Positions 10,933 to 23,995 of a DNA stretch of 64,000 nt are shown in pieces. How positions within the stretch are numbered: position 1 is the first letter of the stretch; each line of letters starts with the position of its first letter. The notes under the pieces were generated by a model. That model was not told the origin of the DNA and searched no databases. It was given only the letters and a program-made list of their open reading frames with translations. Made by a program: the position numbers and the translations under genes. The stretch covers positions 118,084,410-118,148,409 of the forward strand of contig CM063284.1 in NCBI GenBank assembly GCA_032173965.1, given 5' to 3'. This DNA is from Sitta carolinensis (taxonomy: Eukaryota > Chordata > Aves > Passeriformes > Sittidae).

Positions 10933-13900
10933 CATCAGGAAGGAAGTATCTGTGGAAATCTACCTTTAAGGAATTAGCCCCCTCAACTGGAAAGGTCAAG
11001 TCACACTGTAAACATGTATTGCAGTGTGCAGAGTAAATATGTTTATTCTGCTCTATCTAGGACTGAGTGTACTGCTGTCTGTGTCAATGCTTGGAAAGTG
11101 TAAGGCTTATCTTTTTGAAAACAAATATTCTTTACTTGTGATTCAACAAGTTGTGGAAAGTTGTTCCTGAAGGTAAGTTGTATAAATTGATAAGATCAGG
11201 CATTTTATCTTCATGACATTTTTTCCTTAGTTTTGGATGCTTCTGTATGGCCTTTTCCTTTTTACACTCAGTCAGACTTTGACTTCTGGAAACTAGGAGC
11301 ACTTTATATGGATTATGGTGGGAAGGTACTTGTGTTATATACCATGTATTATACACTAAATATGCAGTTCAGTAAAATAGAAATCTGCCAGAACAAAATT
11401 CTTTCCTCTACTTTTCCTTTTCATTTTTTCTTAGAAATAAAGCAAGGGATGGATTGTAGAGGCAGAAGACCCAAAGTCCAGCAGAACTACTGCAAATCAG
11501 CAAGTTTGCCTGGTGGCATTACTCATGGAGGATTGAGAATTCTCTCTTGTAAGGCAGTGAAAGAGTCTTCAGCAAACAAGTCCTCTGGGTATACACAACT
11601 AGTATTACCTGATCTATTAGTTTTATCCTTTTAGTAGAAATGTAGACTTGGCTATTGTCCTACTTTTACCAAAGGAAAAGAGGTACAAATGAAGAAAAAA
11701 TAGTGGAAGCAGTCAACACTATTCTCTTAAATAAGTTAAATTTACTGAAGAACTCTGTAGGGTTAGCTACTGAAACTAGTTTCTGGTCATTTCTCTCTCA
11801 ATATACCACTGTAGCAGATAGCTCAGCAGCTCAATCGTTACCTGTAGCATAGGCACAACTGAGGAAATAATTTAAACTTTTTTATTGAATAAAGATTTTT
11901 CAGTTGTAACAGAAATACTCTGGCAGTCACAGCCTATACCCCAGTGATACAGGATCTACATGTCACTGCAGTAGCTGTGAGCTGCCTTAGGATCCACTCT
12001 GGTTACAGCTGCCTTCTGCTGCTGGAGCATTAGACATGCTTGAAGTGGGGTTAAGGTGTTTGGCCCCCATTGCTTCCCACCTGTTCCCTGAACAGTTTGT
12101 TTTCATACCACCAGCCCTATGCTTGCTGCTCTCGTTGTGCTCTTTTCACTCCGAATGGTCTTCATCCTCACAGCCACGAAACATGACAGAGTTCAGGATA
12201 CCAGCTGACACTTGCATGCTATGGAGCTTTGGTAACTCAACTTAAGGAGCTTGTTCTTGCTCTCTCTTTTACTGCTGGGATATCAAGCTTCCCAGAAGAC
12301 ATCTCCTTTGTCTTTCTTGTGTCAGGTGTGACCTGAATTTCATACAAGCCTCAGTAACCTGGTTTACATGTTAGAATTCCCCAACTTAGGAGGACTGCAT
12401 CAATAGCATATGCTATCATCCTCATGTCCATCAAAAGCAACATGTATTTCCCTATAAAGGTAGATAAGCGGCGAGCAGCTGAGATGTGCAGTGCAGCACC
12501 TCTCTGAGACTTGGAGCCCCTTACTCCCATGCTGATTGCTCTGACTACTTCATTTTACTTATACCAGAATCATCCTGTAAATGAGTTGGAGGCCTTGTGG
12601 CACGAACACCAAAAAGGAAAAACGGACTGTTACTCTCTATATCAAGCTAGTATTATACAGCATACAAAACTTCCATTTTTGCAGTAAAACCTACTGCTTA
12701 AAAATATTTAAGTGGTTTTTACAGCTTTATGACATTCAATTTTCATTTCTGTGGATTATGAATGCAAAAATGAAAGAAAACAGAAATTACCCCTAAAATA
12801 AATACTGAAGTTTCAGGATTTTTAAAACTCTTAACTACAACAAAGCCATTATCTTTTAGGAAGTAAAAAGAGAAAGCTAAAGCAAATAAATGGTTCCAGG
12901 TCAAATTTCTGGAATAAAAATTTGACATCATCATCCTGTTCTAGTCATCATCATGAAAAGCCACTTAAATTGCAATTAAATTGCAGAAAAATATCCACTC
13001 AGATTCAATTTTGGCTAAGAAACAGAGCATTCCTGTTCTTTTGTTCATTTCCATTGATCACAGACAACTAGAGACCAAGCTTTCCAAGGCAGAGTATGAG
13101 TATTTTGTACACAGTGGAACAGTCACCTTGCTCACAAACTCAGGACAGGGGCACATGTTCTGAAGCCCACTCTGAAACTTGCACTGCAGGGAAGAAGAAA
13201 AGTCCTATGAAGAAAGTAAATCATGTGGAGCAGAAGTCTGTACCTCTCCAAAGCCCCTACAAAAGCAGATGGCTTCGTTGTTTGAAGTAGATGCCAGTTG
13301 TATTAATAATCTCAGAATTAATCTAATTAATTTATGCTTACAGAATCAAGAGTTCCCATAGCAAAGGAAAATTAGGTCTTCAGCTGAAAATAGCTATGTC
13401 TCTTCTTTCTGCAAATCTGCAGATTGTACAATGCCAGTTCTGGACCATAATCAACAAGTATCAAAAACTGTTATTTCATCAGGATTTTACACTTAATGGA
13501 CTATGCAAAGCTGGACAACCACAGAGATAACTGTAGTGAAAATACATTCTTAAAATAACTCCTCAGGATTTACCATAAAAGATCATAGGGAATATCAGAA
13601 TATTTTAAAATATTTGGTTAAGTGATCACAATTCATAAGCATACTATTCCTCTCTTCCACAAAGATGCTTCTTCTAAACATCTGCTGGTATGAACCACAC
13701 TATAAAGAGGAGCTATCAACAGAAGGGAATTTTAATAAACACTGTTCTTTGTTCCCTGTATTTTAATGACTGATATAATTAGAATGAAGGTTAAGGGAAT
13801 ATTTGTTTTCCTTCCCCTCAGGGCTACTTTGAAACAGTTTGACTTGCAAACAGCATTTCAAACTCTTGCAGCTATAATGCTTTAGCATTCTGATGTTGTA

Positions 13901-15435
13901 CAGGGGGAAAGGAAAAAAAAAGAAACGCTTACACAGTAAAAGCATCACCCAAACTCTTTGAATATAGCAGAGGAATACATGGAAATTAGCATTCCCACCC
14001 TCTGCTGGCACAATATCCCCTACAGATCCACAGTTGTAAATCTCCCTTCCACAATACAGGAAATGATGACACATGTTCCAGAAATAACTTGATGTTTGAT
14101 AGCTTAAGTTTTTCAGGAATTTCATAGTTAGAGATGAGCTGTGTATCAGTACTCATATTCACTTCCATTGGTAATTAAAATATCTAATTTTTAGTTCACC
14201 TAAAAACTTCAAGTAGATGTCATCTTCCACTAATTCAGACAAACTGACATCAGAAAATGTGAAAATATATTTTCTAGACTTCACCATGAACAGGTCAGAT
14301 ATTTCACATTCCTTCATGATAGAATCAACTCTTAATACAAGCTTCATACAAAGTGTGGATTCACAACCACCTGTCAAATTAGTCACAATACAGATTTCAT
14401 TTTGTCCATATATTTTATGAAGGTCCATGGCAGCTTGGGGAGGCTAGATGATGCCTGATTTTTCAAGCTGCACACATAGAAAGTGCTTGAACTGTCATAA
14501 AACCTGGTCTACAAAGACAACTCTTGAAAAAATTTTCAGAGATTTTGAACTGGTTGAATCAGTTCATACTTTGTCAGCACTTCTAAAGTTATAGATACCC
14601 AAAGTTTGCATTCAGTCAAGACCTAAATCCTTAAGCACTCCAAAAGCTGTGAATCACTGTAAATGTCTATAGAATCTGGAACTGGATCCAGCATCATACC
14701 TAACTTCTGGGTCCCTGGCCTGCAGATTCAGAACTCTAGGTTTCTCTCTTTTCTGGCTGAGATCTTCACCTCAAGGATATGGAGAGGTTCACACTTTTCT
14801 AAATGTTTTAGAGGTATCCAGAGAGAGCGATCATTTGTCCCTACCAAGTATTTATGCTCGAGTATATCCAGAAACTGCCTGTACATATGCAGGTTAATAA
14901 CAGTGTCTAATTCTAAACCTTTCAAGAACCCATTGATGGATTTTGCAAGCCAGATAGAGTTAGTGGGGACAGAGGAGAACAGACATTTCTGAAGTGGATG
15001 GTGCAAGCAAGATCTACTCGTAGTTGTTGGACAGTTGGTCAGTAAAATCATCAGGGAGGAAAATAACCCTGTAAATTGAGGGGTAATTTTGAGAACCAAA
15101 TCCACTAAAAAGCAACTTGAATCAGCTGGCCAAGATGCACAATAAGTAAATTCTTTTCCAAGGCTTTACAATTATCATAAACCAAATAACACAGCTGGAC
15201 AGAAGTACAGAAACACAGTTTGTAGCACTGGGAACAAATGCCCTAGAATGTAGTCAAGCAACTCAGACAATGTCCTATTTTCCATTGGAGTGTGTGGAGA
15301 TTCCTTCCTTGGGTAGGGGATGCCCCACAAGTATACTCAAGGTTGAGAAAAAGAGATCTGGCCACCAGCATTGGTATGGTGAGTGTTAGGGTTCTTTTCT
15401 TCCTCCACAGGTCCACATTTCAGTTCTTGTCTTTT
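10933..15435. other. Unique DNA downstream of the retroviral LTR, no gene recognised
   Basis: Several open frames of moderate length occur: 133 codons on plus at 11,233-11,634, 120 on minus at 13,763-14,125 and 125 on minus at 14,728-15,105. None has a motif I recognise. At least two begin at TTG or GTG rather than ATG. The part nearest 15,435 would be the internal region of the minus-strand retroviral remnant, yet I see no gag, protease, polymerase or envelope motif in it. The internal region may therefore be lost or very short here. Confidence 0.45.
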
Positions 15436-15452
15436 CCTCACATGGGGCACCA
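15436..15452 (-). promoter_or_regulatory. Retroviral primer-binding site, tRNA-Lys-like
   Basis: Read on the minus strand this is TGGTGCCCCATGTGAGG. It lies two bases (AA) beyond the CA that ends the adjacent LTR, which is the normal position of a retroviral primer-binding site. It resembles the site complementary to the 3' end of tRNA-Lys(1,2) used by many class II (ERVK, betaretrovirus-like) elements. There are a few differences, two of which look like decay of CpG. The placement is directly visible; the tRNA assignment is an inference from similarity. Confidence 0.6.
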
Positions 15453-15454
15453 TT

Positions 15455-15899
15455 TGTGAGGGTTCTTTTCCCCACATGTCTCTCCCCTGATAAGGGGAAG
15501 CCTTTTTGCAGAAGTTCTTGTTAGGAAAGAAGGCAGACTGGACTCTTTGTTTTTCTCGTTCTTCTGATTGTTTATTATTTTCTTATCAATAATTTCAGCA
15601 CACCAGGCTTTACAGCAGCCAAGTGCGCAGGAGAACAGACACAAAAAAGGCCCCAAACACATGGGATCAAGGTTCTTTTAAAGATAATTTACCCAATTAT
15701 CACTAAGAATGTACATTATTTTTATTTTTTTACCAATAACTAGCAAAACTTCTATTCATGTATCTCTAGATTGCTGTAAATTTTGACCAATAGTCCTGTG
15801 TCCCAAACACTGCAGAATATGGAGTAGGTGAAGAAGGATGAAGAAACCTAAAAACAACAAGAATCCTCCTTTTTGTATCATCTACTTACCATACTAACA
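15455..15899 (-). mobile_element. Endogenous retrovirus LTR, class II (ERVK-like), minus strand
   Basis: An LTR of about 445 bp in minus orientation. Its 5' end (TGTTAGTATGG) is at 15,899 and its 3' end (CCCTCACA) at 15,455. On the minus strand it has a TTTAAAAG TATA-like box near 15,676-15,684 and an AATAAA polyadenylation signal at 15,571-15,576. A stretch of about 115 bases after the signal then fits R-U5, followed by the primer-binding site. The sequence agrees with LTRs of bird ERVK elements as I remember them; the exact subfamily is not assigned. The flanks at the two ends do not match each other, which argues against a simple solo LTR and for a 5' LTR with truncated internal sequence. 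No second copy was found in the window. Confidence 0.7.
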
Positions 15900-17297
15900 A
15901 ACCCAAAAATCTAAATTTCCCACCCTGTGATGCGACATACTATGCTATTATCTAATTTACACTCTTGAGAACTCTGTTTCATCTTAAAGCCTAGGAAGCC
16001 CTTTCTATGGACAAAGGTTAAAAATAGTGTTTTTCAGGGGGTTCAGGTCCTTCAAAACATGCTGAGAAATATTCTCTGCATTTTAGATTCCAACAGTGAG
16101 TTACATCAATCTCTACTTAAAATTTGTTTTGGCTAGATTTACTATAATTACTGTGATACAGTGCAATATGTTATCCTAACCAATACACTATTAGTAGTTC
16201 TAGATTTTATACTGTGCAGTAAATAATCCTGATTGAGATATTTCATCAAATTATTTGCCATAATAAACAACACATTTTATATAAATATATATGATTTGCC
16301 ATCTCTAATCCTGCAGGACATGGTTACTTAAACCTTTGGCAAAGTTTGGGGCTAAGATCAGATTTAGCTAATCTAGTCCCCGGGCTCCTCTCTGAGAAGA
16401 ATTTAGAAAGCAAGGGGGTCCTTTCTGCACCTCATGGCTCAATGGCTGGGTTTCTGTAATAAGCTTTGTCTGAAGCTCTCACTCCTACCCACAACCAGAA
16501 GTCAACTTATTGTAGTCATTGTAAAGGAGGTGACAGGATCCCACCTCCAGTAGGAGACGAGGCAAGGATTTGGGAACAGGAGTATATCATATTCACCACA
16601 GACAGCTGGAGATGTTGGGGTGGGAATGCTGTTATAAATAGACTAGACAGGAGAGCAGGTGATGCCAGAAGGAATGTTGCTAACAGTCTTCTTCACATAC
16701 AAGAAATTTTGAGCAATTTGATAATTGAACTGACTATAGTTGACTCCTTCCCACCCACACTGAAGGATCAATCCCAGTGCCTTGCACTGGTGGTTGGCTG
16801 CTCCATAGAAAAAACTAAATGTATAGTGTACATACAGATCATTATAGAACATTTTCTTCACCACACCATCTTGAATCATATTGTCAGAGTTCTGCCTAGA
16901 CTTACTTCTATGAAATTATATCCATGAGATGAACAGACGTTTTTGTTGTTGTTTTTACAATACTTAATCTGTAGAAATAAGAATCATCATTTGTTAGCTC
17001 AGTCCTGGTTTTTGGTTATCACAATAGTCAGGCAGTACTGTACTTCACCTGATACACAAGACACAAACAAAAAGGATACAAGGACACAAAAAAACCCCAA
17101 ACAGATACTAACAATCATTTTTGCAAGGAAAAGAAAAAATGCATTCTCAAGATTTTAGTGGCTCATATTACTATGATATTACATAAGATAACCAGGAACT
17201 CTCCAGCTGTTGCAGACATCTCCAATTTTTGCTACCTGTTACATATCCATAAGGTGAATTTTAATTAAATATCAAAAAACAGGTATAGAGATGACCC
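15900..17297. other. Flank upstream of the LTR; longest open frame in the window
   Basis: A 153-codon plus-strand frame runs from 16,466 to 16,927. It begins at TTG and has no ATG until about residue 149, so it could only be an internal exon. I see no domain, and a minus frame overlaps it at 16,643-16,879. I do not call it a gene. The rest is AT-rich unique sequence. Confidence 0.45.
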
Positions 17298-17312
17298 TTT
17301 TTTTTTTTTTTT
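17298..17312 (+). repeat. Poly-T tract
   Basis: Run of 15 T. Low-complexity; no retroposon body was recognised beside it. Confidence 0.85.
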
Positions 17313-20300
17313 ACTGAGGAAGCATTCAACGCATCAATGCCAAATGTGAATTGCTTTTGTTTCTATTTGATACAAAAGATGTTGTTTACAAAAACGTTTT
17401 GGTCTGAACACTCCTAGTTTAAAGTCATGTCCTTTATGTGTAATAAACATTTATATTTGAGTTTTGGGGTAAGCAGCAACATTTATTACTGAGAAATATA
17501 AAACAGCATGTACAAGTTGCTTCATAAAGGTGCTCCAAGAGCCTGCTGAAATCAGAAACTTCACTAATAAGAGTACAAATCTGATGTGGTTTTCCTTCTT
17601 GTTTTTAATAGAAGTATTTCAGCTTCCCACCTCATTACCCATTTTAATCAATTTTTCTTTCATATTTAAGCAATGTGTGGCTATGTCTTCTGTTTATAAT
17701 CAGATATAAATTATTAGCGTCAAAAATACAATCTAAAATTTCTCCCCAATATCAGGACCAAAGTTACTGCTGTCTGAAGTAAGCAAAATTAACTCCAAAA
17801 CAGCATCAAGGAATGACAACTTTTGTCACCAATTCCCTGCAGCCAAATCTGCTGGAGCACCACTGAGATTAGAGTCTGGGGCTACCTCACAGCCCAGCTC
17901 CAGTCGCAGTCCCTGGGTGAAGCCGCTCTGGTGTGCAGCACACAGCAGCTCACTTGGGGAGAATGGAACCTGAATAACAAACAAATAGTGGCAATGCCAG
18001 GAGGAGCTCCAAAGAAACAGCATCCCCATGTTCAGCTGCCAGCTGCACAAGGCTCATGTGCCATGTGCTTGAGCCTCCGTGGCAAAAGGTCTTTCCCTTC
18101 CAGCAGATGGTTGTTGCTCGGGTCAAACCCTGTCATGGTGTCTGTGCTGCAAAGTCCCTTCAAATTTACAGGAAATTAACAAAACCAGACATAAACATAA
18201 GAGAATTAAATGACTGAGTTTAACTTCCTGGGTTTAGATTGCACTTTCCCTCCTGGCACAGATTACACTGTTTCTTCTCTGGGAACAAAGGCAGCATTTT
18301 GCAGGATCCTTTCTGTTCTAATCAGCCTGAACCCTTTGCAAAGCAAGCTCTCCATAAACATGAAGGTTTCTCCAACTTCAACCCATCCTGCTTATGATCA
18401 CACTTTCCTTGGTCCTACGAAAATCTGGCCAAAACTCTGTAGCAGAGTTCAATCATTCCTAACTTTTAGAGATTACATTACATCAGTGAATCCCCGCTGA
18501 AATATTTATGGTAGTGGTAATTTGTCAGTAAATGTTACTAAAAGCATGAAAAGGCTGGAAATACCTTCCAGCAAGATCTCATCAGTAATACCAACTGATT
18601 ATTGCTATAATGACTGCTTGTACAGTCTCTTAGACTTATTAATATATAATGCCTCCATTCAGATTTAGATTCATATTTCTACACAACAATTTCATGGGAC
18701 ACTTTAAATTGTGTGAATGACAGATGCTGTTACATTTTTTAAGAGCTCCAGCCATAGCTGGGGTAAGGATAATTGCCAGCCAGCATCTTTAAAAACGAAT
18801 TTTGGCAATTCATCCAACGTCTGAAATTGGTTGCACACAAATACAACTTTATCCCAGGCCAGTGATAGTTTTACCCTATTTAATAACAATTTTAAACTCT
18901 TATCACATAGCTGCGATAAGAAAACATAATTTTACAAGAACATGATGATCTACCCAGCTTATGCTCTGAAGGGTGTTTGGTAAACACAGCCTCCTACCTT
19001 AGATATATTTTTTCTCCTCCTACAGAGTGGCCTGAAAGGGAAATTCCAAAAGTTGCATAAGAAAAGTTGTCATTGCTTCACCATAATGTAGCAGAGTGAC
19101 CTCAAAATAATGCAGTCCTATTTTTAATATATTATTGTTTGGAGTTTTTTTATATAGAAGGCTGTAGTTGGAACCTGCTAGCCACGATTTCACCTGGTGC
19201 AAACTTGCATCACTCTCCTTGGACTTATTCAGCTTCTCTGTTTTGAAGTGCCTGGAAATCTGGGGATCTTCTCCATTATTTCATCCTGACTCTCCAAAGT
19301 GTTCTTCAGGGCTGCTCCCTGTGGTGCCTTCTGTGGGTTTGTGACCCCTGGTGACACACAGCTGGCTGGGTGTGCAGCTGGTCCCTGGGGCTCTCCCCTG
19401 CCCTCCAGGTTCAGCTTGGCTTGGATGAATTGCTTGGATGGTGTCCAGCTCAGAGGTTTTCTTTGCACTTTGCTTTAAAGCAGCTCAGTTTCTGCTATTA
19501 TTTATGCTGTAGCATCTTCCCTCATATACCTCAGGCTACTGGCATGAAGGAGCATCACTTAAAAAGTAATTTAGCAAATAAGTATACTTTCCCTAGGGTG
19601 CAAATAAGAGGAAAAGTTGTAGTAAATAGCTAATGTAAGCAAAAGGTGCCTTGGGGGAACCCTAAGAATCACTTCTTTGAAACCAGCAATAACTTCTGGT
19701 GCTATTGGTCCTGAGGCAGCAGCAGTCAACATTGTTTAAAAAAGCTCCCTTATGGTGTACTCATTAATTAACTGCACTGTTTGTTGATTCTAGATTGATT
19801 TAGTTTGTTCTCAGGAGAGCATTTTTGGAAACTCAGTAATGCCTTGATGCAGAATTTCATCTTCAGGCCCTAAATTCCCAGGATGATGCTTTACTGGGAC
19901 ATATAGGAGATGAAGTAAAAAGGAGAATTTGTTAGACAAAAATGATAATAAAAATATTTTAAATTCAGATGTAATTTTTGAAGATTTTCCCCACAGAGCT
20001 AAAAAATTACCTGCAGCAAAGTTTGACTGACAGACAGGCTTTATCAAACAGAGAATAAGACAAATGGTATGCAAAATAGAGAGGAAGATATTTGCTCCTA
20101 ATTACTCGAGAAAGCATTTTAATTAAGTTGTTTGCCAATTAATGCCTCATTTTTAACATTCCATAAATATTTAAACACATTTCATAAACTTTTCTTCACA
20201 AGGAAGCACTTGCAAATATTGTTAGAGAGATTCTTAGGGCTCTCTTAACGCAGTACACTTTACAATTTAAGTTTTATTTGCTCTTCTTGTGAATAAATAA

Positions 20301-20999
20301 GCAAACAGGAAAATATGTAATTTCATATCAGAAATGGCATATCTATATGTCTATATCAAGTCTATGTCAAGAAGATATTTAAAATATCTTTATGTGAGGA
20401 CTGCCTTCTATTATATGAATGAAAAACTGGGAAACATTGAACTTGAACTTGAAACAGATCTGTGAAATGCAAAAGCAGATAAATGCAGATACCTCTCTTT
20501 TTCCTTACTCTGTAAAACTGATCACTCAGAGCTATTTATAGCTGGTCCTGCTGCTTAAAGTATTTCTGTTCAAGAAAAGTTAATTAAGAAAAAATAATAA
20601 ACAAGAAGCAAGGAAAGAAAATGGAATTATCTCAGTAGTTCTGAGGCTTAATTCAGCCTTCATCTTGTCAAGCACACAGCTCTACCCTTCATCCACAGCG
20701 ACTTGCTCAGGCAACAAACAGAACCCTGGCCTCTTTAGAGCAGAAAGCTGCTTCTACACTCATGTGCACCAGGAGTGGAAATAAAAGTGTCAAGGCTCTT
20801 TTTCTCTGCATACCAAAATGCTTCTTTCTCCTCATATTTTGAAGGCTTCCTGTTTTTTATGGAGCAGCTGACTCTATTTAAAAACTCCACACTGGCACTT
20901 TATCTGTTTATTTATTCATACATTTTTCTCCCCAGAACTTTCCTTACTCATCCAAGGTTTGTTTGTTCAAATGGCCAGAACTTCCCTTATCTCAGAGCT
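17313..20999. other. Unique DNA with moderately GC-rich patches, no gene seen
   Basis: Patches at about 17,820-18,180 and 19,230-19,480 are richer in GC and carry overlapping open frames on both strands without recognisable motifs. Around 20,090-20,260 the sequence is AT-rich with several TTAATTAA-like motifs. No exon or repeat family was recognised. Confidence 0.5.
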
Positions 21000-21450
21000 T
21001 AACTTTGAAACCCAGATCCTGCCCCACCCCCTTTGCTGCCATTAGTCATTTGTGCCTGGTTCCTGGCTCTGCCTCACGGTACAGGAGAGACCCAGCCTGC
21101 TCTAAACGCCAGGGGTCTGGATCGAAGGGGGCACGGGTATTGAGGGGGAGGAGAATGACGCAGCTGGGAAGTCAATCTTTCGGTGGATCCAACTCCGGGG
21201 TTTTCCCAGCCCTCCAGCACTCACTGGGTCAGTTCTTGCAGAAAGCGTGTCCCCGGTGGCTCCCTGGACTCAGAGCTGTTGCTCAATCTGTTTGCAAAAC
21301 TCCTAAACCAGTGACAAACTCTGACCCCTGAGCCGGAGGGGCCAGGTATGGCAGGAGGCGCTGCAGTGTCATCCCTGTCTCACGGCGTGCCGACAAGGAC
21401 CTGCTGCAGCTCCTCAGCCGTGACCGTGTGAGGGACAGCACAGGCCGTCA
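21000..21450. promoter_or_regulatory. CpG-richer patch, possible weak CpG island
   Basis: By eye there are about 18 CpG dinucleotides in the 380 bases from 21,060 to 21,440, while most of the window has very few. The plus strand is open from 20,963 to 21,331 (122 codons, no recognised domain), probably because of base composition. No TATA box or splice donor stands out. It could be a weak promoter, a recently acquired or unmethylated patch, or a GC-rich old repeat. Confidence 0.3.
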
Positions 21451-23435
21451 GCTGTTCCTTCAGCACAGCTTAACTCACAGGTTTCCTCCTAAAGACTTGA
21501 CAATCTGTAGCAATAATCAAATTGGAGCTGGCTGGGTCCACTGCACTCAGGTTTTTCTCAGTCTGGAAATGATGTTTCCTTGGATGTCTCAGCCAAATTT
21601 ATAACTGGCCCTCTTACCTTGCAGTTTTGTCTCCTCTAGTTCCTTACTCAGACTTGGGGCAATTTATACCTGCAATGGAGCAGCTCTCAGCTGTCCTTGG
21701 AGATAGCCAAGTTACAAATGAGAATGAAGATAAGTTTGCAAAACAGAGTAATAAGTTATTCATTAGTTCAGAGGGTAAGTTTTGCAACCAATACTCTCAA
21801 TGTCATAAGGGATCATGCAAATATTTCCAACTAAAATTGTTTATTCAGAAAATGCTTTTAAAAAGAAACAAAAATCACTGTTCATTCAAACTGTTCCTAT
21901 TACAAAAAAAGGAAGATCTCAAAGGAAATTTTCCCTAGCAGAGGGTGTTCTTTGTAACTTAGTCACCACGTAAAATCCAGGAAACACATTACATTAAATA
22001 TTTTTTGTGTTTTCTCTACTGATTTTCAGAAACAAGACAAAGAAAGAAGTGACAAGCCCCTGAGAAAGAAATTTAAAAAAAAATCAAACAAAGTTGTAAA
22101 AAACTAAAAACGGGAGAGGAGACCTTTTAACAGGTAAATAGGATAAAGGACAAAGAGTGTTTGAATAAAGGTTAGCACAAGGGAGCCCTGAGGCTGACTT
22201 AGGCTCCTGGGTCCTGCCATACTATGAATATTAAGCAATAGCTTATCTTTTTCTCTGTCTTGCAACACACAGCTCCTCTCAGATCCCTTGCCAGTGAGAT
22301 GCTAAGGCTCTTGATCACACTTAGAGTCCAGAGAAGGCACATACTGAGAGGAAGTGCTTCCTTTTTTTGCCCCATGACTCCTAGTGGGGTGATACCCCCA
22401 CAGGAATCAGCAATTTCTTCCCAAATTGTCCTCAGAAGGGGACACGGATGGTCTCCACAAAGCCCTGTGGCCATGCTGAACACACCACTTCATTTCTGGG
22501 CAGCAAGATCTCCCTAACCAGGGAACATTTTAACTGTGCCCTTTAGAGCTCTGAGACCAAGAGCTGCAGTTCACCTATACATTCTAACATTTCACTGCTG
22601 AACTTAGCCAGCAAATTATGTTCACATCTACCTGCTCACAGAGAAAATACACTGGCCAAGGAGCAGAAGCTCACAATACCTGAAAACATCGATATTTCAC
22701 TGGGTATGTAATTCCTGCTTCTCCCAAGTCTGTAGGAGGAGCCTGGTAAAGCTGGGAGATGGGGGAGAAGAAGCTGTGCTTGACCTCAAAAATATGCCTC
22801 CCCTTTGAAGATGATTAGAAATAGTAGAAATATGTAATAATACAACATTCACAATTTTTCTTTTACCAGTGTCATATGAGCAGCCAGCAGCCAGGTGCAC
22901 TACAGAGCAGGGACTGCCCATCCTTGGTGTGTTTGGGGCAATCCAGCCTTTCTTGCATTTACTGATTTGAGCTGGGGCTCCAAGCAATGAGCAGTCTCAA
23001 GTGAGAGAAGCATGGGGACATCCATATCTGTGTATCAAGCGCAGATTTACCACAATGCAGAGAAACACAATTTAGTGTCAGACAATGCCTGTCTGAAGTC
23101 TTTCCTTGTCCTGCAAGAGCTGTATGAAGGACACAAGTCCTTTGCTTAAGGACTTGTTTTTCTGAGTCTGGATTTTTCTTATGGCATTAAGCCAAGACTT
23201 CAGGTTTGGAGGTCTGGTTTTCCGTGGTCCTTTGAGCAGGATGAAGAAAAGTCACACAGAACCAGTTTGCAAGGTTTTGGTAAGATATGTAGGAAGACCG
23301 TTTCCTTTCTGTCACATACTGTGCTCACTGATGTTGGTTTTTTTAAACTTTGTTCCACCATTTGCTGAAATTAAACAGAATTCAAGGGGTTTAAGGAAAG
23401 AAAATTGTTCTCGTTAGCAAAGCTAACAATAATCA
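21451..23435. other. Unique DNA, no gene seen
   Basis: Open frames of 85 to 103 codons occur on both strands (for example 21,627-21,938 on plus, 22,199-22,483 on minus against 22,260-22,517 on plus). They overlap or lack motifs. Nothing is supported. Confidence 0.5.
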
Positions 23436-23510
23436 CTTTCACAGAACCACAGAATATTCTGGGTTGAGGGCTAAAGCACATCATGGGAGCAAAGCAGAGA
23501 TCTTTGGCCC
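23436..23510 (-). mobile_element. CR1 LINE 3' end, very short and diverged, minus strand
   Basis: The words CACAGAACCACAGAATATTC and GGGTTGAG are the reverse complement of the CR1 3' terminus, whose forward form ends near an ATTCTGTGATTCTG motif. After about 75 bases the similarity fades. CR1 elements are typically 5'-truncated on insertion, so a stub of this size is normal. The right boundary is uncertain. Confidence 0.5.
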
Positions 23511-23995
23511 CCCTCACATATTTGTTACCTTTGCCTGCATTAAGGAAGACAACTATGAGAATCTGGAGTAACTCCAAACATTTGCCAGCTGGTTTTGAAT
23601 GTTCTCAGCTGTGTGTGCTGTTGGATAATCTTAGACTTATTTTGTGCTGTTTGTTGCTGCCAGATAGTGTTACTGTTTAATGACAGTGTTAGAGGAGGCA
23701 AAAGTAGGTCCAGCTTCTGAGCTAGAATTAATCCAACATAGCTCTGGCTGAAAGTTAATGCTGTCTGAAAAGAGAAAAAAAAAATCCTCTAGTGCATTCA
23801 TTTGGCTGATCCTCCTAATACTTGTGGGAAAATAAACAATTTTCAAACCTTTTCTTTTGGTTTTCTTCCCTACCATTATTGAGGCCAATACTTTTCTCTG
23901 ATGTAAAAAAAAACAAGTAGAGACTGAAAGCCCTTGCAGAATTTCTGTCAGATGAGTCTGCTCACCACCAGAATTGTCTTGGCTACTTTGAAGAC
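23511..23995. other. Spacer between two CR1 3' ends, no gene seen
   Basis: About 485 bases of sequence with no recognised identity. It may include diverged CR1, but I cannot show that. A 128-codon minus frame at 23,670-24,056 runs into the CR1 stub and has no recognised domain. Confidence 0.4.

Noticed and set aside
11161..11240. Good-looking splice donor (AAGGTAAGT) and acceptor (TTTTTTCCTTAG) around a short interval
   Set aside because: They are only about 60 bases apart, too short for a normal vertebrate intron, and the adjoining frame has no recognised domain.
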